From the NCBI GenBank assembly GCA_900542255.1, contig UQMR01000011.1:1-45793 (forward strand): 45,793 nucleotides of DNA, given 5' to 3'. The notes beneath the pieces are model-generated. The model was not told the origin of the DNA and made no database searches. It was given only the letters and a program-made list of their open reading frames with translations. Shown here one piece after another: positions 8,718 to 18,301 of this stretch. Every line of letters begins with the position of its first letter. Position 1 is the first letter of the stretch. The stretch comes from an uncultured Porphyromonadaceae bacterium (GTDB taxonomy: Bacteria; Bacteroidota; Bacteroidia; Bacteroidales; Barnesiellaceae_A). Made by a program: the position numbers and the translations under genes.

Positions 8718-8749
8718 CAAATATAAGGAAAGAGAAACGCAGAGACAAA
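8718..8749 (-). promoter_or_regulatory. internal Bacteroidota promoter for the manC operon
   Basis: Read on the minus strand, TTTG (8746-8749), a 20-bp spacer and TATATTTG (8718-8725) match the Bacteroidota sigma-70 promoter perfectly. The start of transcription should be near 8711, about 16 nt before the manC ATG. It lies in the only sizeable gap (8696-8880) in the right-hand half of the locus. Confidence 0.85.
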
Positions 8750-8880
8750 TGAAAACAAAATTTTCAAATTTTACACCACCTATCGTTTCCTATCTTACAA
8801 AGATACTGAATGTATTATATTCTTGCTGCTTGTATGCATGTATTTACCTCTGATATTACCTAACCGATCTCTCAGAAATA

Positions 8881-9780
8881 TTATTCTAATATCATATTAT
8901 AATTTTGCCTTATATACTCTTTTATCTTCTCGCAGTCATCTCCGCAGGCTTTTTTTATCTCGAAAATCTTGGCATCGACCAATGTGCGATACCACCAGCC
9001 TTGCAGAAAATGCCATAAGAAACCTTCCTTTCCTTCAAGAAAGCCGCCTTTGACAATATAACGCAGGAAGAAATACATAAACGCCCGCCAAAACAAGGGC
9101 ATACGGGCATATTTCTGCTTTCTTATACGTTTCTTTGCAGCTTGCTCTGCAAGCATAGGCAACGATTCGTGCGTTGGGAACAAGTTAAATTCTATATCGA
9201 GAAGTTCTACGGCTTCACGAATTGCATAACCATTATGCTTCGTTATCCACCACGTAAGGTTGTGCAAGTTATGATCACAAAAGTCATTATCGAACGTAAC
9301 ACACGTACCCTCTAACAGACAAATATGCTCATCCATCAAACGTTGTTCACACACGGCCTTGCCGTAGCGAAACAGACGTAATATCTTTACCGGATATGTA
9401 CCTCGCCGCATCCATCGTTCCATAAAGATATGCCGGCGTTTCAACTCAATTCCGGTCACTTGACAGGGTAACTGAGGTACCTTAACCTGCATCTCCGCAA
9501 TCAAATCGGGCAGAAGGTATTCATCGGCATCTAACCGCAGTACCCACTCCGACTTTATAGGCAAATTATCTAATGCCCAATTAAACTGTGCCGCCTGATT
9601 TCCCGGCCAATCATGGGCATAAACCTCTGCCCCCAGTGCCCGAGCTATCTCTACCGTGGCATCGGTAGAACAACTATCTACAACAAATACTTCACGAGCA
9701 AACGGCAACACATTTTCGATACACCGCCGTATGTGTATCTCCTCATTATACGTAAGGATTATAACCGAAATATCAAGCAT
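8881..9780 (-). CDS. family 2 glycosyltransferase (WaaE/KdtX-like)
   Basis: A 299-residue GT-A enzyme. It starts with ISVIILTYNEEIHIRRCIE and VVDSCSTDAT. LRLDADEYLLP carries the DxD-type metal site near residue 85. This arrangement matches the LPS-core or exopolysaccharide glucosyltransferase branch related to WaaE/KdtX. A hydrophobic, aromatic-rich C-terminal part (FWRAFMYFFLRYIVKGGF) probably anchors it to the membrane, and GWYRTL-type residues follow. It overlaps the upstream hexapeptide acyltransferase gene by 8 nt and is the last gene before the gap with the manC promoter. Donor and acceptor are unknown. Confidence 0.88.
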   Translation of the reverse strand: MLDISVIILTYNEEIHIRRCIENVLPFAREVFVVDSCSTDATVEIARALGAEVYAHDWPGNQAAQFNWALDNLPIKSEWVLRLDADEYLLPDLIAEMQVKVPQLPCQVTGIELKRRHIFMERWMRRGTYPVKILRLFRYGKAVCEQRLMDEHICLLEGTCVTFDNDFCDHNLHNLTWWITKHNGYAIREAVELLDIEFNLFPTHESLPMLAEQAAKKRIRKQKYARMPLFWRAFMYFFLRYIVKGGFLEGKEGFLWHFLQGWWYRTLVDAKIFEIKKACGDDCEKIKEYIRQNYNMILE

Positions 9781-10327
9781 CGCGTAATACTCTTTTCTTT
9801 ATAAAACGAGCAGGATTCCCCGCAACTACGGTCCATGGCTCCACATCTTTCGTTACAACAGCCCGGGCACCTACGACAGCCCCCTCGCCTATTGTAACAC
9901 CCATACCCACAAAGGCATCGGCAGCGACCCATGCTTGTGAGCCAATCATTATAGGAGCAACTATAAGCGAATGGTTGGGGTCGTATATATCATGCGAAGA
10001 TGCACACAGATACGATTTCTGCGACACAGTAGCATGCTCACCAATCTCAACCATAGCCGTATTATAACAATCAACTTGGGGTGCAAGGCAGGCATAATCG
10101 CCCATAACCAAATTCCATGGGGCCCAAATACGGACAGAGCTATACACATGTACTCCTCTCCCTATCTTTGCGCCAAAACATCGGAGTAAGAAATTACGCC
10201 AAGGAGAAAATATATTGGATGAAAAGGGACGGAAAAATAGCAGGCAAACTATATTCCACACCAATCGTCCCAAACGGTTTTTCCAACTTAAACGATTTTG
10301 GTATTTTTGCAATCTTACTTCACTCAT
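9773..10327 (-). CDS. WcaF-like hexapeptide O-acyltransferase
   Basis: A 184-residue left-handed beta-helix acyltransferase of the WcaF/colanic-acid type. After an N-terminal helix, the hexapeptide repeats run from about residue 60 to 165: GAKIGRGVHV, WAPWNLVMGDY, VGMGVTIGEGAVVGARAVVTKDV, then the AGNPARFIKKR cap. The expected reaction is acetyl-CoA-dependent acetylation of a sugar hydroxyl in the repeat unit. I chose the ATG at 10327 (MSEVRL), which overlaps the upstream glycosyltransferase stop by 8 nt; the longer frame from 10366 would lie wholly inside that gene. One of three hexapeptide acyltransferases in the locus. Confidence 0.88.
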   Translation of the reverse strand: MSEVRLQKYQNRLSWKNRLGRLVWNIVCLLFFRPFSSNIFSPWRNFLLRCFGAKIGRGVHVYSSVRIWAPWNLVMGDYACLAPQVDCYNTAMVEIGEHATVSQKSYLCASSHDIYDPNHSLIVAPIMIGSQAWVAADAFVGMGVTIGEGAVVGARAVVTKDVEPWTVVAGNPARFIKKRVLRDA

Positions 10328-11459
10328 ACACACAATCTGGCTTTGTACCACCCAAGAGCCATTCATATACAGCTTTCATTTGGGCAGCTACTACATCTAC
10401 TGAATAATGGTTTACAATAAGCTGTCGGCCTCGTTCTCCCATAGCACGGCGCTCCTCTTCGGGCAACTCTATGGCTGCACTCATCGTAGAGGCAATGGTA
10501 TCTACATCGTTGTCGACCCACCAGCCGCAGCGATAAGTATTCAGTTCCTCCCACGGTGTTCCCTTACTTGCCATAACAGGAATACCTCGGACAAGAGCCT
10601 CGGTAACTATATTACCAAAATTTTCAAAATCACTGGGAACAAACAGGTACGACAACGATTGCAATGCTTCCTCTTTGGCTTGCCCCGACAAAAAGCCGGT
10701 AAACCGAACATTAGAAAGATGTAATCTTTCGGCCTCCGACTGCAAAAAGGCTTCATACTCCTTATCGCCGCCACCTATCACCACCAATTCACAACATGAA
10801 GCCCTCGTCCCCAATGCTGCCATGGCATACAAAAGGCGCTCTATCCTCTTTCGAGGATGTACACGTCCTAAATAACCAATTCTAATCCGTGATTGGCGTG
10901 TAACCGATATCTGTGAAGAATCGACAACCTCTATCGGGTTAGGTATAACCACAACAGGATTTGTAAAGCCCAATTGACGATAAAACTCATACTCTTCGCG
11001 ACACGTAGCATGTATGCAAGCAGCTTGCTGCAAATCGCGATGTTGATATAACAACATAGACAATCGTTTTACCCATGCAGAGCTTTTCATGGCTTGCGGG
11101 TACAACATGCCGCGCAACGATATAACATACGGCTTCCCTTTGCGACGAGCTTCCGAAGCTGTAATATGTGCCGGATATTGCCATACCCCTTGTGCATGCA
11201 ATACTTCACTGCTCGCGGCCATATCATGCAAGGCTTTCGTGTACTCACGAGAATAAGCGAATCGCCTGTCGTGTGCGGCTTTTATCGCATGGATATATGC
11301 ATCTGTCGATATCAATGCATCTCCTTTTATTTCGGGGAAATATGTAAGTATCTCTGCATCCACCCCATTCTGTCTGAGCCCCTTAACCGTTAATAAAGTG
11401 CTCAATGAAGGGCCTCCGCCATACACACTCAAACCCGATATGGTATGCAATACTTTCAT
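10320..11459 (-). CDS. family 4 glycosyltransferase (GT-B)
   Basis: A 379-residue GT-B glycosyltransferase. The N-terminal lobe begins KVLHTISGLSVYGGGPS, a donor/acceptor Gly-rich loop. The C-terminal lobe has GYLGRVHPRKRIERLL and the E-x7-E donor-binding motif in PSDFENFGNIVTEAL, followed by GIPVMAS. These place it in the CAZy GT4 retaining family used for capsule and O-antigen assembly. It lies 22 nt downstream of ugd, so UDP-glucuronate is one possible donor, but dTDP-rhamnose and GDP-fucose are equally possible. Its 3' end overlaps the WcaF-like acyltransferase by 8 nt. Confidence 0.9.
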   Translation of the reverse strand: MKVLHTISGLSVYGGGPSLSTLLTVKGLRQNGVDAEILTYFPEIKGDALISTDAYIHAIKAAHDRRFAYSREYTKALHDMAASSEVLHAQGVWQYPAHITASEARRKGKPYVISLRGMLYPQAMKSSAWVKRLSMLLYQHRDLQQAACIHATCREEYEFYRQLGFTNPVVVIPNPIEVVDSSQISVTRQSRIRIGYLGRVHPRKRIERLLYAMAALGTRASCCELVVIGGGDKEYEAFLQSEAERLHLSNVRFTGFLSGQAKEEALQSLSYLFVPSDFENFGNIVTEALVRGIPVMASKGTPWEELNTYRCGWWVDNDVDTIASTMSAAIELPEEERRAMGERGRQLIVNHYSVDVVAAQMKAVYEWLLGGTKPDCVYE

Positions 11460-11481
11460 GACTTGTCTTAGAACTGTGAGT

Positions 11482-12789
11482 TTATCCTATTTTCAGATAA
11501 GTAATACCCCCCAACTCTTCGGCCGAATATACGTTGCGACCATCTATCAAAACAGGGTTAGACTTCATAGCCCGGCGTATCACTTCCCACGATGGCATAC
11601 GGAACTCTTTCCACTCCGTAACATGGAAGATAGCATCGGCATCTATCACCGTATCGTATAGATTACTTGCATAGCTGATGCGGTCACCTATACGGCGACG
11701 GCACTCGTCCATTGCCACCGGGTCGTATGCTGTAACCTGGCAGCCGGCAGCCAAAAGACTTTCTATAAGAACCAACGAAGGAGCCTCACGCATATCATCG
11801 GTCTGAGGTTTGAAAGCCAATCCCCACAAAGCGACCTTGCGCCCTGCGACATCTCCATTGAAATAACGGACGAACTTTTCGAAAAGAATATTTTTCTGCC
11901 GCTCATTTACCGCTTCCACCGCATTGAGCACCTGCATGTTATAGCCATGCTCCTGGGCTGTATGTATCAACGCCTTCACATCCTTGGGGAAGCAACTGCC
12001 ACCATATCCGCACCCGGCGTAGAGGAACTTGCTACCAATACGTGTATCGCTACCTATACCCTTGCGTACCATATTGACATCGGCACCCACCAGCTCGCAC
12101 AGATTCGCTATATCGTTCATAAACGATATACGGGTCGCCAACATCGAATTGGCTGCATACTTCGTCATCTCGGCCGAAGGTATATCCATGAATATGACCC
12201 GGAAATTATTGAGCAACATGGGCTTGTAAAGGCGTGTCATAAGCTCCTGTGCGCGCTCACTCTCCACACCCACCACTACGCGGTCGGGCTTCATAAAGTC
12301 GTCTATCGCAGCGCCCTCTTTCAGAAACTCGGGATTGGATGCCACATCAAACGGTATATCCACTCCTCGGCGTTGTTGTTCCTCGCGAATAACGGCTTTC
12401 ACCTTCTCGGCCGTGCCTACCGGCACCGTACTCTTGGTGACCACCAACACATAACGGTTCATATTACGACCTATGGTACTGGCAACTTCAAGGACATAGC
12501 GGAGGTCGGCACTGCCATCCTCATCGGGTGGTGTCCCCACTGCACTAAATACAATCTCTACGTTGTCGAGCACCTTCGTGAGGTCGGTAGTGAAGTGCAA
12601 CCGCCCTGCTTTTACGTTACGTGCGACCAACGTATCGAGATTAGGTTCATAAATTGGTATCTCACCGGCCAAAAGACGACCGATTTTTTTCTCATCTACA
12701 TCGACACAAGTGACATCGGCACCCATCTCGGCAAAGCACGTACCCGATACAAGACCTACGTATCCGGTACCAACGATAGCTATATTCAT
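11482..12789 (-). CDS. ugd: UDP-glucose 6-dehydrogenase
   Basis: A 435-residue NAD-dependent enzyme that oxidises UDP-glucose to UDP-glucuronate. The N-terminal Rossmann fold starts IAIVGTGYVGLVSG; VGTPPDEDGSADL and STVPVGTA follow. The substrate-binding SNPEFLKEG and the catalytic Cys in GCGYGGSCFPKD (near residue 260) are intact, and the C-terminal domain carries LWGLAFKPQTDDMREAPS. Full family length. Its base composition is near that of the left part of the locus, in contrast to the AT-rich acyltransferase gene just upstream (24-nt gap). It supplies an acidic sugar, or a precursor for galacturonate or xylose, to the polysaccharide. Confidence 0.97.
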   Translation of the reverse strand: MNIAIVGTGYVGLVSGTCFAEMGADVTCVDVDEKKIGRLLAGEIPIYEPNLDTLVARNVKAGRLHFTTDLTKVLDNVEIVFSAVGTPPDEDGSADLRYVLEVASTIGRNMNRYVLVVTKSTVPVGTAEKVKAVIREEQQRRGVDIPFDVASNPEFLKEGAAIDDFMKPDRVVVGVESERAQELMTRLYKPMLLNNFRVIFMDIPSAEMTKYAANSMLATRISFMNDIANLCELVGADVNMVRKGIGSDTRIGSKFLYAGCGYGGSCFPKDVKALIHTAQEHGYNMQVLNAVEAVNERQKNILFEKFVRYFNGDVAGRKVALWGLAFKPQTDDMREAPSLVLIESLLAAGCQVTAYDPVAMDECRRRIGDRISYASNLYDTVIDADAIFHVTEWKEFRMPSWEVIRRAMKSNPVLIDGRNVYSAEELGGITYLKIG

Positions 12790-12812
12790 AAATGGATATT
12801 TAATAACATATT

Positions 12813-13484
12813 TTAATAAACCATACGCTCATCCCGCTGGAAATACAATGCAGTAGTTATATCTATATCTTTAATATTTTTTGCAGGATTCCCAGCATAC
12901 AAACAAGCTGGTTCTTCATAAGATTTTGTCAAAACCGAACCTGCTCCCAATACACTATAATCTGGCAGTTTCGTTCCTGGCAGTAAAATACAGCCTGTTC
13001 CTACAAAACAATATTTACCAATATATATGGGGTGAGCTTCTTGTCTATTTTTATACACATTTATACTATGAGTCAAAATTTGACTTTTTATCCCAGCAAT
13101 AGTCGTAAAAGCACCTATATAAACACCACCGTTACAATCAACAAAATGTCGGCTTGTTAAAGTAGAATATTCATCCATTATCAACTCACAATGGCGATTG
13201 TGAACAGATTGGAAAACCGAATTATTTAACGTTGAAAAACCTGTAATATACATAAGATTCCCGACATGAGAGCCTTTATACATTTTAAAACAATCTATTC
13301 CTTTACATATTACTAAGCTTCCTATATTTGAATTCTCTTCCAAAATCAATTCTCTTGCCAAAATGATAGAAAAACCTATTTTAGCTGTTTTCGCAATTTG
13401 AAAGCCAAATATCTTACATAACAACGGCCTTCGGATTTTCCATGGGAAAATAAACAACATTATTTGTATTAATATTCTGCTCAT
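12813..13484 (-). CDS. hexapeptide-repeat acyltransferase
   Basis: A 223-residue protein with a hydrophobic N-terminal segment (ILIQIMLFIFPWKI) and a left-handed beta-helix. Hexapeptide turns are seen at KTAKIGFSIILARE, EENSNIGSLVICKG, YIGKYCFVGTGCILLPGTKLPDYSVLGAGSVLTKSY (split here only for reading), ending in the AGNPAK cap. It most likely acetylates a sugar of the repeat unit. The helix is irregular compared with WcaF, with non-canonical coils between residues 70 and 120. The gene marks the left end of the AT-rich block and overlaps the GT2 upstream by 4 nt. Which hydroxyl is modified cannot be told. Confidence 0.8.
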   Translation of the reverse strand: MSRILIQIMLFIFPWKIRRPLLCKIFGFQIAKTAKIGFSIILARELILEENSNIGSLVICKGIDCFKMYKGSHVGNLMYITGFSTLNNSVFQSVHNRHCELIMDEYSTLTSRHFVDCNGGVYIGAFTTIAGIKSQILTHSINVYKNRQEAHPIYIGKYCFVGTGCILLPGTKLPDYSVLGAGSVLTKSYEEPACLYAGNPAKNIKDIDITTALYFQRDERMVY

Positions 13485-14329
13485 CGTTTTATTGATTTAT
13501 AATGTTTCCCTATAAACCTTCTATCCCATATACGTGAGAAAGCTGTTATATCGCATATTTTATATATAGAAAACAACACATGATAACATCTTCCATGTAC
13601 AAACATCGGATATAGATTCTTATGCATCTTTGTTTCTTCCTTACGTTCTTTCTGTTTCAAAGAAACAGATTCTGCATTGTCCTTGTTAACAAACATATAA
13701 GAAGAAGTTTTAGCCATATCATGCATCCTCAAAGCCCAACAATATTCCTTGATTCTCTTAAACTTAACGTCATTCACTATAAACCGGTCCCATAGCTCCA
13801 TATCCATGGAATAATGGAAATCTTCACGAAGATATCCATATCGTTCTAAAAGAGACTTTCTAAAAAACGATGTTGGACCGCCCGCACTATAAAGTCCTCG
13901 GCGAGTAAAAAAATCAGACCACTTCTCCATCTTTCCCACCCGGAAGATTTTACCGTCCTTATCCATCCAAACGGTATTCCCCATAAACCAATCATAGGAT
14001 GGATACTTATGAACATATTCATTCAACAAATGCAACGTTCCAGGTAACATTACATCATCAGAATTCAACCATGTCAGAAAATCACCCGTTGCCATCCGAA
14101 ACCCTTCGTTGAACGCTGCACTCTGCCCGCCATCTGGATGGCTTCGCCAATATGTTATTTTATCAGCATATCTTTTTATAATGTCTACACTACCATCGGT
14201 AGAGCCTGCATCTAAAATAATAAATTCTAAATTAGAATATGATTGGTTCAGAACTGACAGTATCGCTTCTTCTAAATACCGACCTTGATTATATGACGGC
14301 ATTATTACAGATATCTTAATATAACTCAT
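13481..14329 (-). CDS. family 2 glycosyltransferase
   Basis: A 282-residue GT-A enzyme. It starts ISVIMPSYNQGRYLEEAILS, followed by LDAGSTDGS, then HPDGGQSAAFNEGF and the metal site LNSDD near residue 94. The C-terminal third is rich in Lys, Tyr and Phe and lies in the low-GC block that includes Wzy and Wzx. It starts 1 nt after wzy ends and overlaps the hexapeptide acyltransferase downstream by 4 nt, so this group of genes is tightly packed. The family assignment is safe; linkage and donor are unknown. Confidence 0.88.
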   Translation of the reverse strand: MSYIKISVIMPSYNQGRYLEEAILSVLNQSYSNLEFIILDAGSTDGSVDIIKRYADKITYWRSHPDGGQSAAFNEGFRMATGDFLTWLNSDDVMLPGTLHLLNEYVHKYPSYDWFMGNTVWMDKDGKIFRVGKMEKWSDFFTRRGLYSAGGPTSFFRKSLLERYGYLREDFHYSMDMELWDRFIVNDVKFKRIKEYCWALRMHDMAKTSSYMFVNKDNAESVSLKQKERKEETKMHKNLYPMFVHGRCYHVLFSIYKICDITAFSRIWDRRFIGKHYKSIKR

Positions 14330-14330
14330 T

Positions 14331-15608
14331 CTACAACTTTTTATGTCTAATCAAACGTCCTTCAGTATTCATTAATATAACAGCAATAATAATAAAAGCG
14401 AATGTCAATCGATCTTGGTATGGAGAAAAAAATACTGCCCATAATAACGATAGTGATACTATCAAATAATATGCAGATTGAGATAGACACCAAGACCAAT
14501 TACCTCGCAAGATAAAAATCACAAGATTATAAATCACAAAAATCCAAAAAGGTAAAGTCATAATACCATTACAAACCCAATAATATATTATATGTGAATG
14601 TGTAGGTATTAATTCGTGTGAAGATGTTTCAAAATCAAGTTTCACTCCATACTTACGAGCAAATTCAGACGCAATACCATCTACATCTTTCGCGTAAGAC
14701 CCGTATCCCCATATAGGCTCTTTAAGAGCAGCATATGTCCCTATAAAAAAATGAGGACGTCCTCCTATAAATATATTCCCTTTTTGAGCCTGATGTTCAT
14801 ATTTCCATTGAGCTATCTCTCCTAAAAATCCATTTTGGGCCAAATATGCATAACTAAAATTAACTGACCAAGCAATTAACAACAAACCCAAAATAACACC
14901 TACAATCCGTTTTCTAAAAAGAAGAATTTTCTCTATTTTATTACTTTCATTGATATTATGCTGCATTAATAATAATATCCCAGCACATGCATATACCAAA
15001 AATAAATTGCGAGAGCCTCCAAAAAGGAAAAACAAAGAAATTGGCAATAATAAAACCGATAATAATTTTTTATGTTTACTATAAAATAAACAAAGGAATA
15101 CCAATACTAATGGAGCATATTGATAAGCAAAAAGCTCTTCATTTAGACTTAACTTATCTTTTATTGTAACCGGCTCCACATCTAAAAACATAGAAGACTC
15201 ATAACTAAATTGTGGCAAAAACAGAAAAACAAGCCACTGAGCGACTGTACATGCAATAACAAAATACTTTATTCGAGAAAAATCATCAGACAATAACCAC
15301 ATCCCCACAAAAAAGAAAGGCAGTAAAAAGATAAAAGAACCCAAACCTTTTATTGCATCAACAACTTCAACTTGATTAACCCAATCAGAAATAGGTATTG
15401 CAATTAAACACAAACAATATAAAAATACTAGTATCCTAAATGGCTTTATTTTCATATACAAATGACCATCCTTTACAAGTATATAAATACCTAGTAATAT
15501 TGCAACTATTTCACCAATACGAACAATGCCCCAAACGCGCAATGTTATAGGATATAACAGACCTAAAATAATAAGCCATATTGATTTTTGATTCACTGTT
15601 AACTTCAT
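14331..15608 (-). CDS. wzy: Wzy-type O-antigen/capsule polymerase
   Basis: A 425-residue polytopic membrane protein with roughly ten to twelve hydrophobic segments and one larger hydrophilic stretch (about residues 255-340), typical of the periplasmic loop of Wzy/WaaL-like proteins. That loop contains a GGRPHFFIGTYAALKEPIWGYG segment (a GxRxxFW-like patch) and paired His residues near HSHIIY, features shared with the O-antigen ligase/polymerase superfamily. Such enzymes join lipid-linked repeat units at the periplasmic face of the inner membrane. Sequence is poorly conserved in this family, so the call rests on topology and on the neighbouring Wzx and glycosyltransferases. The gene is strongly AT-rich. 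Confidence 0.82.
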   Translation of the reverse strand: MKLTVNQKSIWLIILGLLYPITLRVWGIVRIGEIVAILLGIYILVKDGHLYMKIKPFRILVFLYCLCLIAIPISDWVNQVEVVDAIKGLGSFIFLLPFFFVGMWLLSDDFSRIKYFVIACTVAQWLVFLFLPQFSYESSMFLDVEPVTIKDKLSLNEELFAYQYAPLVLVFLCLFYSKHKKLLSVLLLPISLFFLFGGSRNLFLVYACAGILLLMQHNINESNKIEKILLFRKRIVGVILGLLLIAWSVNFSYAYLAQNGFLGEIAQWKYEHQAQKGNIFIGGRPHFFIGTYAALKEPIWGYGSYAKDVDGIASEFARKYGVKLDFETSSHELIPTHSHIIYYWVCNGIMTLPFWIFVIYNLVIFILRGNWSWCLSQSAYYLIVSLSLLWAVFFSPYQDRLTFAFIIIAVILMNTEGRLIRHKKL

Positions 15609-15722
15609 GATATTATTTATCCGTCAAAATATCAACTATATACAAGATGTATCTATTATAAGTAGATGTTACTACTCATACTTTGATAAGTAGATTTTAT
15701 AAAATATCCATACTATATTTTA

Positions 15723-16964
15723 TCACGATTTTTTAAGAAGAGTTTTATATATCGACACAACTTCTTCTGCATAAGTATCCCATGTATATTTTGCTGATAT
15801 CATTTGCTTGGCATTCTGCCCTACTCTCTCTCGTAATAAGGAGTTTTCTATATAACACATTATTGCATCTGCTATAGCCACAGCATTTTTTGTAGGTACA
15901 ACTATTCCTGTTTTATTATTTTCTATGGGAAGACCACTCTCAAACGTAGCAACAACAGGCATTCCTGCAGCCAAGGCTTCCATACCAGAACTTGCACATC
16001 CTTCACATAAAGAAGGGAATATATAAATATCAGATTGGCCCAAATATTTTTTTAACTCATCTTGAGGTACATGTCCTACCAATCTTAAATTCTTTATTGC
16101 ATATCTATCAATAAGTTTCTTCGCACCATCGTATGTACCTACTACTATCAACTCATATTTTAGGTTCTTGACATCTAAAATATGACATGCTTCTAAAATA
16201 TATTTAGCCCCTTTCCGAATACTAAAATCCCCAGTAAACAGAAGTTTTACAGTGTTATGGATATTATAATCTGTTTTTAATCCTATAAAATCTCTACGAA
16301 CGCCTAAATATGCGACCTTTATTTTTTCATCAGGATATGCATTATCCAAAAATGTCTGCTTAACAAAATATGAATTTACTAGAATGACATCTGCTTCACG
16401 ACAATCTTCAATAGCAAGCTGCCACAAAGGATTAGATGAGACCAATTCTGAATGTAATCCTTCTGCTTCATATTCAGATTTCAATTGTTTATCAAAAAAG
16501 GTCGGATAAGCAATAGAATGGTCTACCACTATTTTCATACCCAGTTTCCGTGCTTTTTTTATTGCGCCACCTTGGCCGGCACAACTTCTTACATGAAATA
16601 TATCTGCATCCCGCAACTTAAAAGAAGAAAGCCATCCCCATAAAATCCACCCTAATTTAGCAGCCCTCTCATGAGATATTAAGATATGATATTTCGATAG
16701 TAAAAATAAAAACTGAGTTACAAACTCAGCAAAAGCTATTGTTTTAATGTGTCCTTCTAGTTCAGGAAGATTTCTTTTCTTCAACCCCGCAATGAGATTT
16801 TTATGTCCTATAATCTTAGCAAATAACTTTATATACCAGGCATCTGTATTTTTAGGTACCCATCCTATCAAAAGTAATAAATCAATACTTTTTTTCAAAA
16901 TAGCTTCTGCACTCTGTACCAAATGCAGTCGTCCTATACCTGTCGACAGAATTACTTTCTCCAT
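15723..16964 (-). CDS. family 4 glycosyltransferase (GT-B)
   Basis: A 413-residue GT-B glycosyltransferase. The C-terminal lobe has LFTGDFSIRKGAKYILEA, GHVPQDELKKYLGQSDIYIFPS (read as two adjacent motifs) and the E-x7-E donor site in CEGCASSGMEAL, followed by AAGMPVVAT. The N-terminal lobe has VRSCAGQGGAIKKAR and VDHSIAYP, an acceptor-side pattern. AT-rich, with Lys and Ile codon bias like its neighbours. Its start overlaps the end of wzx by 13 nt, and a 114-nt AT-rich gap separates it from wzy. No clear promoter of the standard type was found in that gap. Donor unknown. Confidence 0.88.
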   Translation of the reverse strand: MEKVILSTGIGRLHLVQSAEAILKKSIDLLLLIGWVPKNTDAWYIKLFAKIIGHKNLIAGLKKRNLPELEGHIKTIAFAEFVTQFLFLLSKYHILISHERAAKLGWILWGWLSSFKLRDADIFHVRSCAGQGGAIKKARKLGMKIVVDHSIAYPTFFDKQLKSEYEAEGLHSELVSSNPLWQLAIEDCREADVILVNSYFVKQTFLDNAYPDEKIKVAYLGVRRDFIGLKTDYNIHNTVKLLFTGDFSIRKGAKYILEACHILDVKNLKYELIVVGTYDGAKKLIDRYAIKNLRLVGHVPQDELKKYLGQSDIYIFPSLCEGCASSGMEALAAGMPVVATFESGLPIENNKTGIVVPTKNAVAIADAIMCYIENSLLRERVGQNAKQMISAKYTWDTYAEEVVSIYKTLLKKS

Positions 16965-18301
16965 ATTTTATAATTATAAAACGAGGATAACAATCCTCTA
17001 ATAGAATCATGCGTCATATTAATTGCTTGCTTTATCGCATAATAAGATAATGGAATATGTATTAGTAGCAATGATAATACCATCAAAGGAAGTGTATCTA
17101 AAAAATAGCCTAAACACATTGCCAACAATAAAGAAACAAAAGCCAACACTACATACATTATACCTATTCTAGTATGCTTATTCGTTGCCATTAATGAAAC
17201 AGAACTTGATTCCCAAAGATTATTCATTAACAACACCAATAAAAAAGCAAACATCAATGCACTATCAAATTGTACATCTCCTTGCGTCCATATATTATAA
17301 ATATACTTTCCAAATAACATCAGAAATATACTAATAAATATAGCTGCAATCGTAGTCAAAGAAAAAACTTTCCTATGTAAAATCCTCATCCTGTCGATAT
17401 TGCCTTGGGCATACGCAATTGTATATTCCGGCCATACCGCTTGTTGAATTGTTGTCAATAATGTTTTCAAAAAGTTACACATCGTACGAGTCGTATTAAA
17501 CGATACCACCGCAGATGGACCAAAAAATCGATTTACCACAAGTGTCATACCTTGTAAAACAATTGCATTTCCTATTGGGAACGCCATAAATGAAACTGAT
17601 GGAATAAATATTTTTTTTAATTCACACCAATCATAATAACTACAATTAAATTTATATTTAAATATCTTTTTCGAATATAACCATTTATAGATACACACAA
17701 TAGACTTCGGCAATATATACAAAGTAACCATCAACTCAATCGAAAAATGTAAGCACAAAGAAACTATAATTACAATACATTCCAGAAGACGTGCTATATT
17801 AGAAATAAATGCAGCTTTATAATTCCAAGAAACTGCCCTAAAAACAGCATCCCATATCATCCCTATCATTCCTATAAAAATCAGTAGGATCTGCATTAAA
17901 AATACATAATTAGCAGAGTGCCGAGATAAAACGTTTATTTTCAACACATCTACTATATTAAATACATTGACAAACAAATAACATCCCAACATTACAGCTA
18001 TCGCAATTGTAACTGTCATAATAATATTATTCGTCAAAAGCTTATTGCATTTTGATGTGTCTTGTTGAGAAAATGCCATTACAAATTGATTTGCCGTAAC
18101 CGATCCCAATCCCAAATCTGTCATTGTAAAGAAACTACTTAATGCAGATATAACAATCCAATCGCTATATAAATCAACATTCCAAAATCTTAAAAATAAA
18201 GGTACTAATGCAATTTGACTGATAAATTGTATTACAACGCCAAAAATATTTGCGCCTACATTTTTTCTTATGGGCGATTTTAACAAGTTCATCGCTGACA
18301 T
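16952..18301 (-). CDS. wzx: Wzx-type lipid-linked repeat-unit flippase
   Basis: A 449-residue membrane protein with about twelve to fourteen hydrophobic helices, of the polysaccharide biosynthesis/MATE-like (MOP) superfamily. It starts with KSPIRKNVGANIFGVVIQFISQ, the typical first helix of Wzx proteins, followed by an Asp/Tyr/Trp-rich first loop and MTDLGLGSVTANQF. Wzx carries the undecaprenyl-PP-linked repeat unit across the inner membrane for the Wzy polymerase, whose gene is nearby. An ATG at 18292 is an alternative start three residues in. The start overlaps the upstream acetyltransferase by 13 nt. Very AT-rich. Confidence 0.88.
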   Translation of the reverse strand: MSAMNLLKSPIRKNVGANIFGVVIQFISQIALVPLFLRFWNVDLYSDWIVISALSSFFTMTDLGLGSVTANQFVMAFSQQDTSKCNKLLTNNIIMTVTIAIAVMLGCYLFVNVFNIVDVLKINVLSRHSANYVFLMQILLIFIGMIGMIWDAVFRAVSWNYKAAFISNIARLLECIVIIVSLCLHFSIELMVTLYILPKSIVCIYKWLYSKKIFKYKFNCSYYDWCELKKIFIPSVSFMAFPIGNAIVLQGMTLVVNRFFGPSAVVSFNTTRTMCNFLKTLLTTIQQAVWPEYTIAYAQGNIDRMRILHRKVFSLTTIAAIFISIFLMLFGKYIYNIWTQGDVQFDSALMFAFLLVLLMNNLWESSSVSLMATNKHTRIGIMYVVLAFVSLLLAMCLGYFLDTLPLMVLSLLLIHIPLSYYAIKQAINMTHDSIRGLLSSFYNYKIWRK

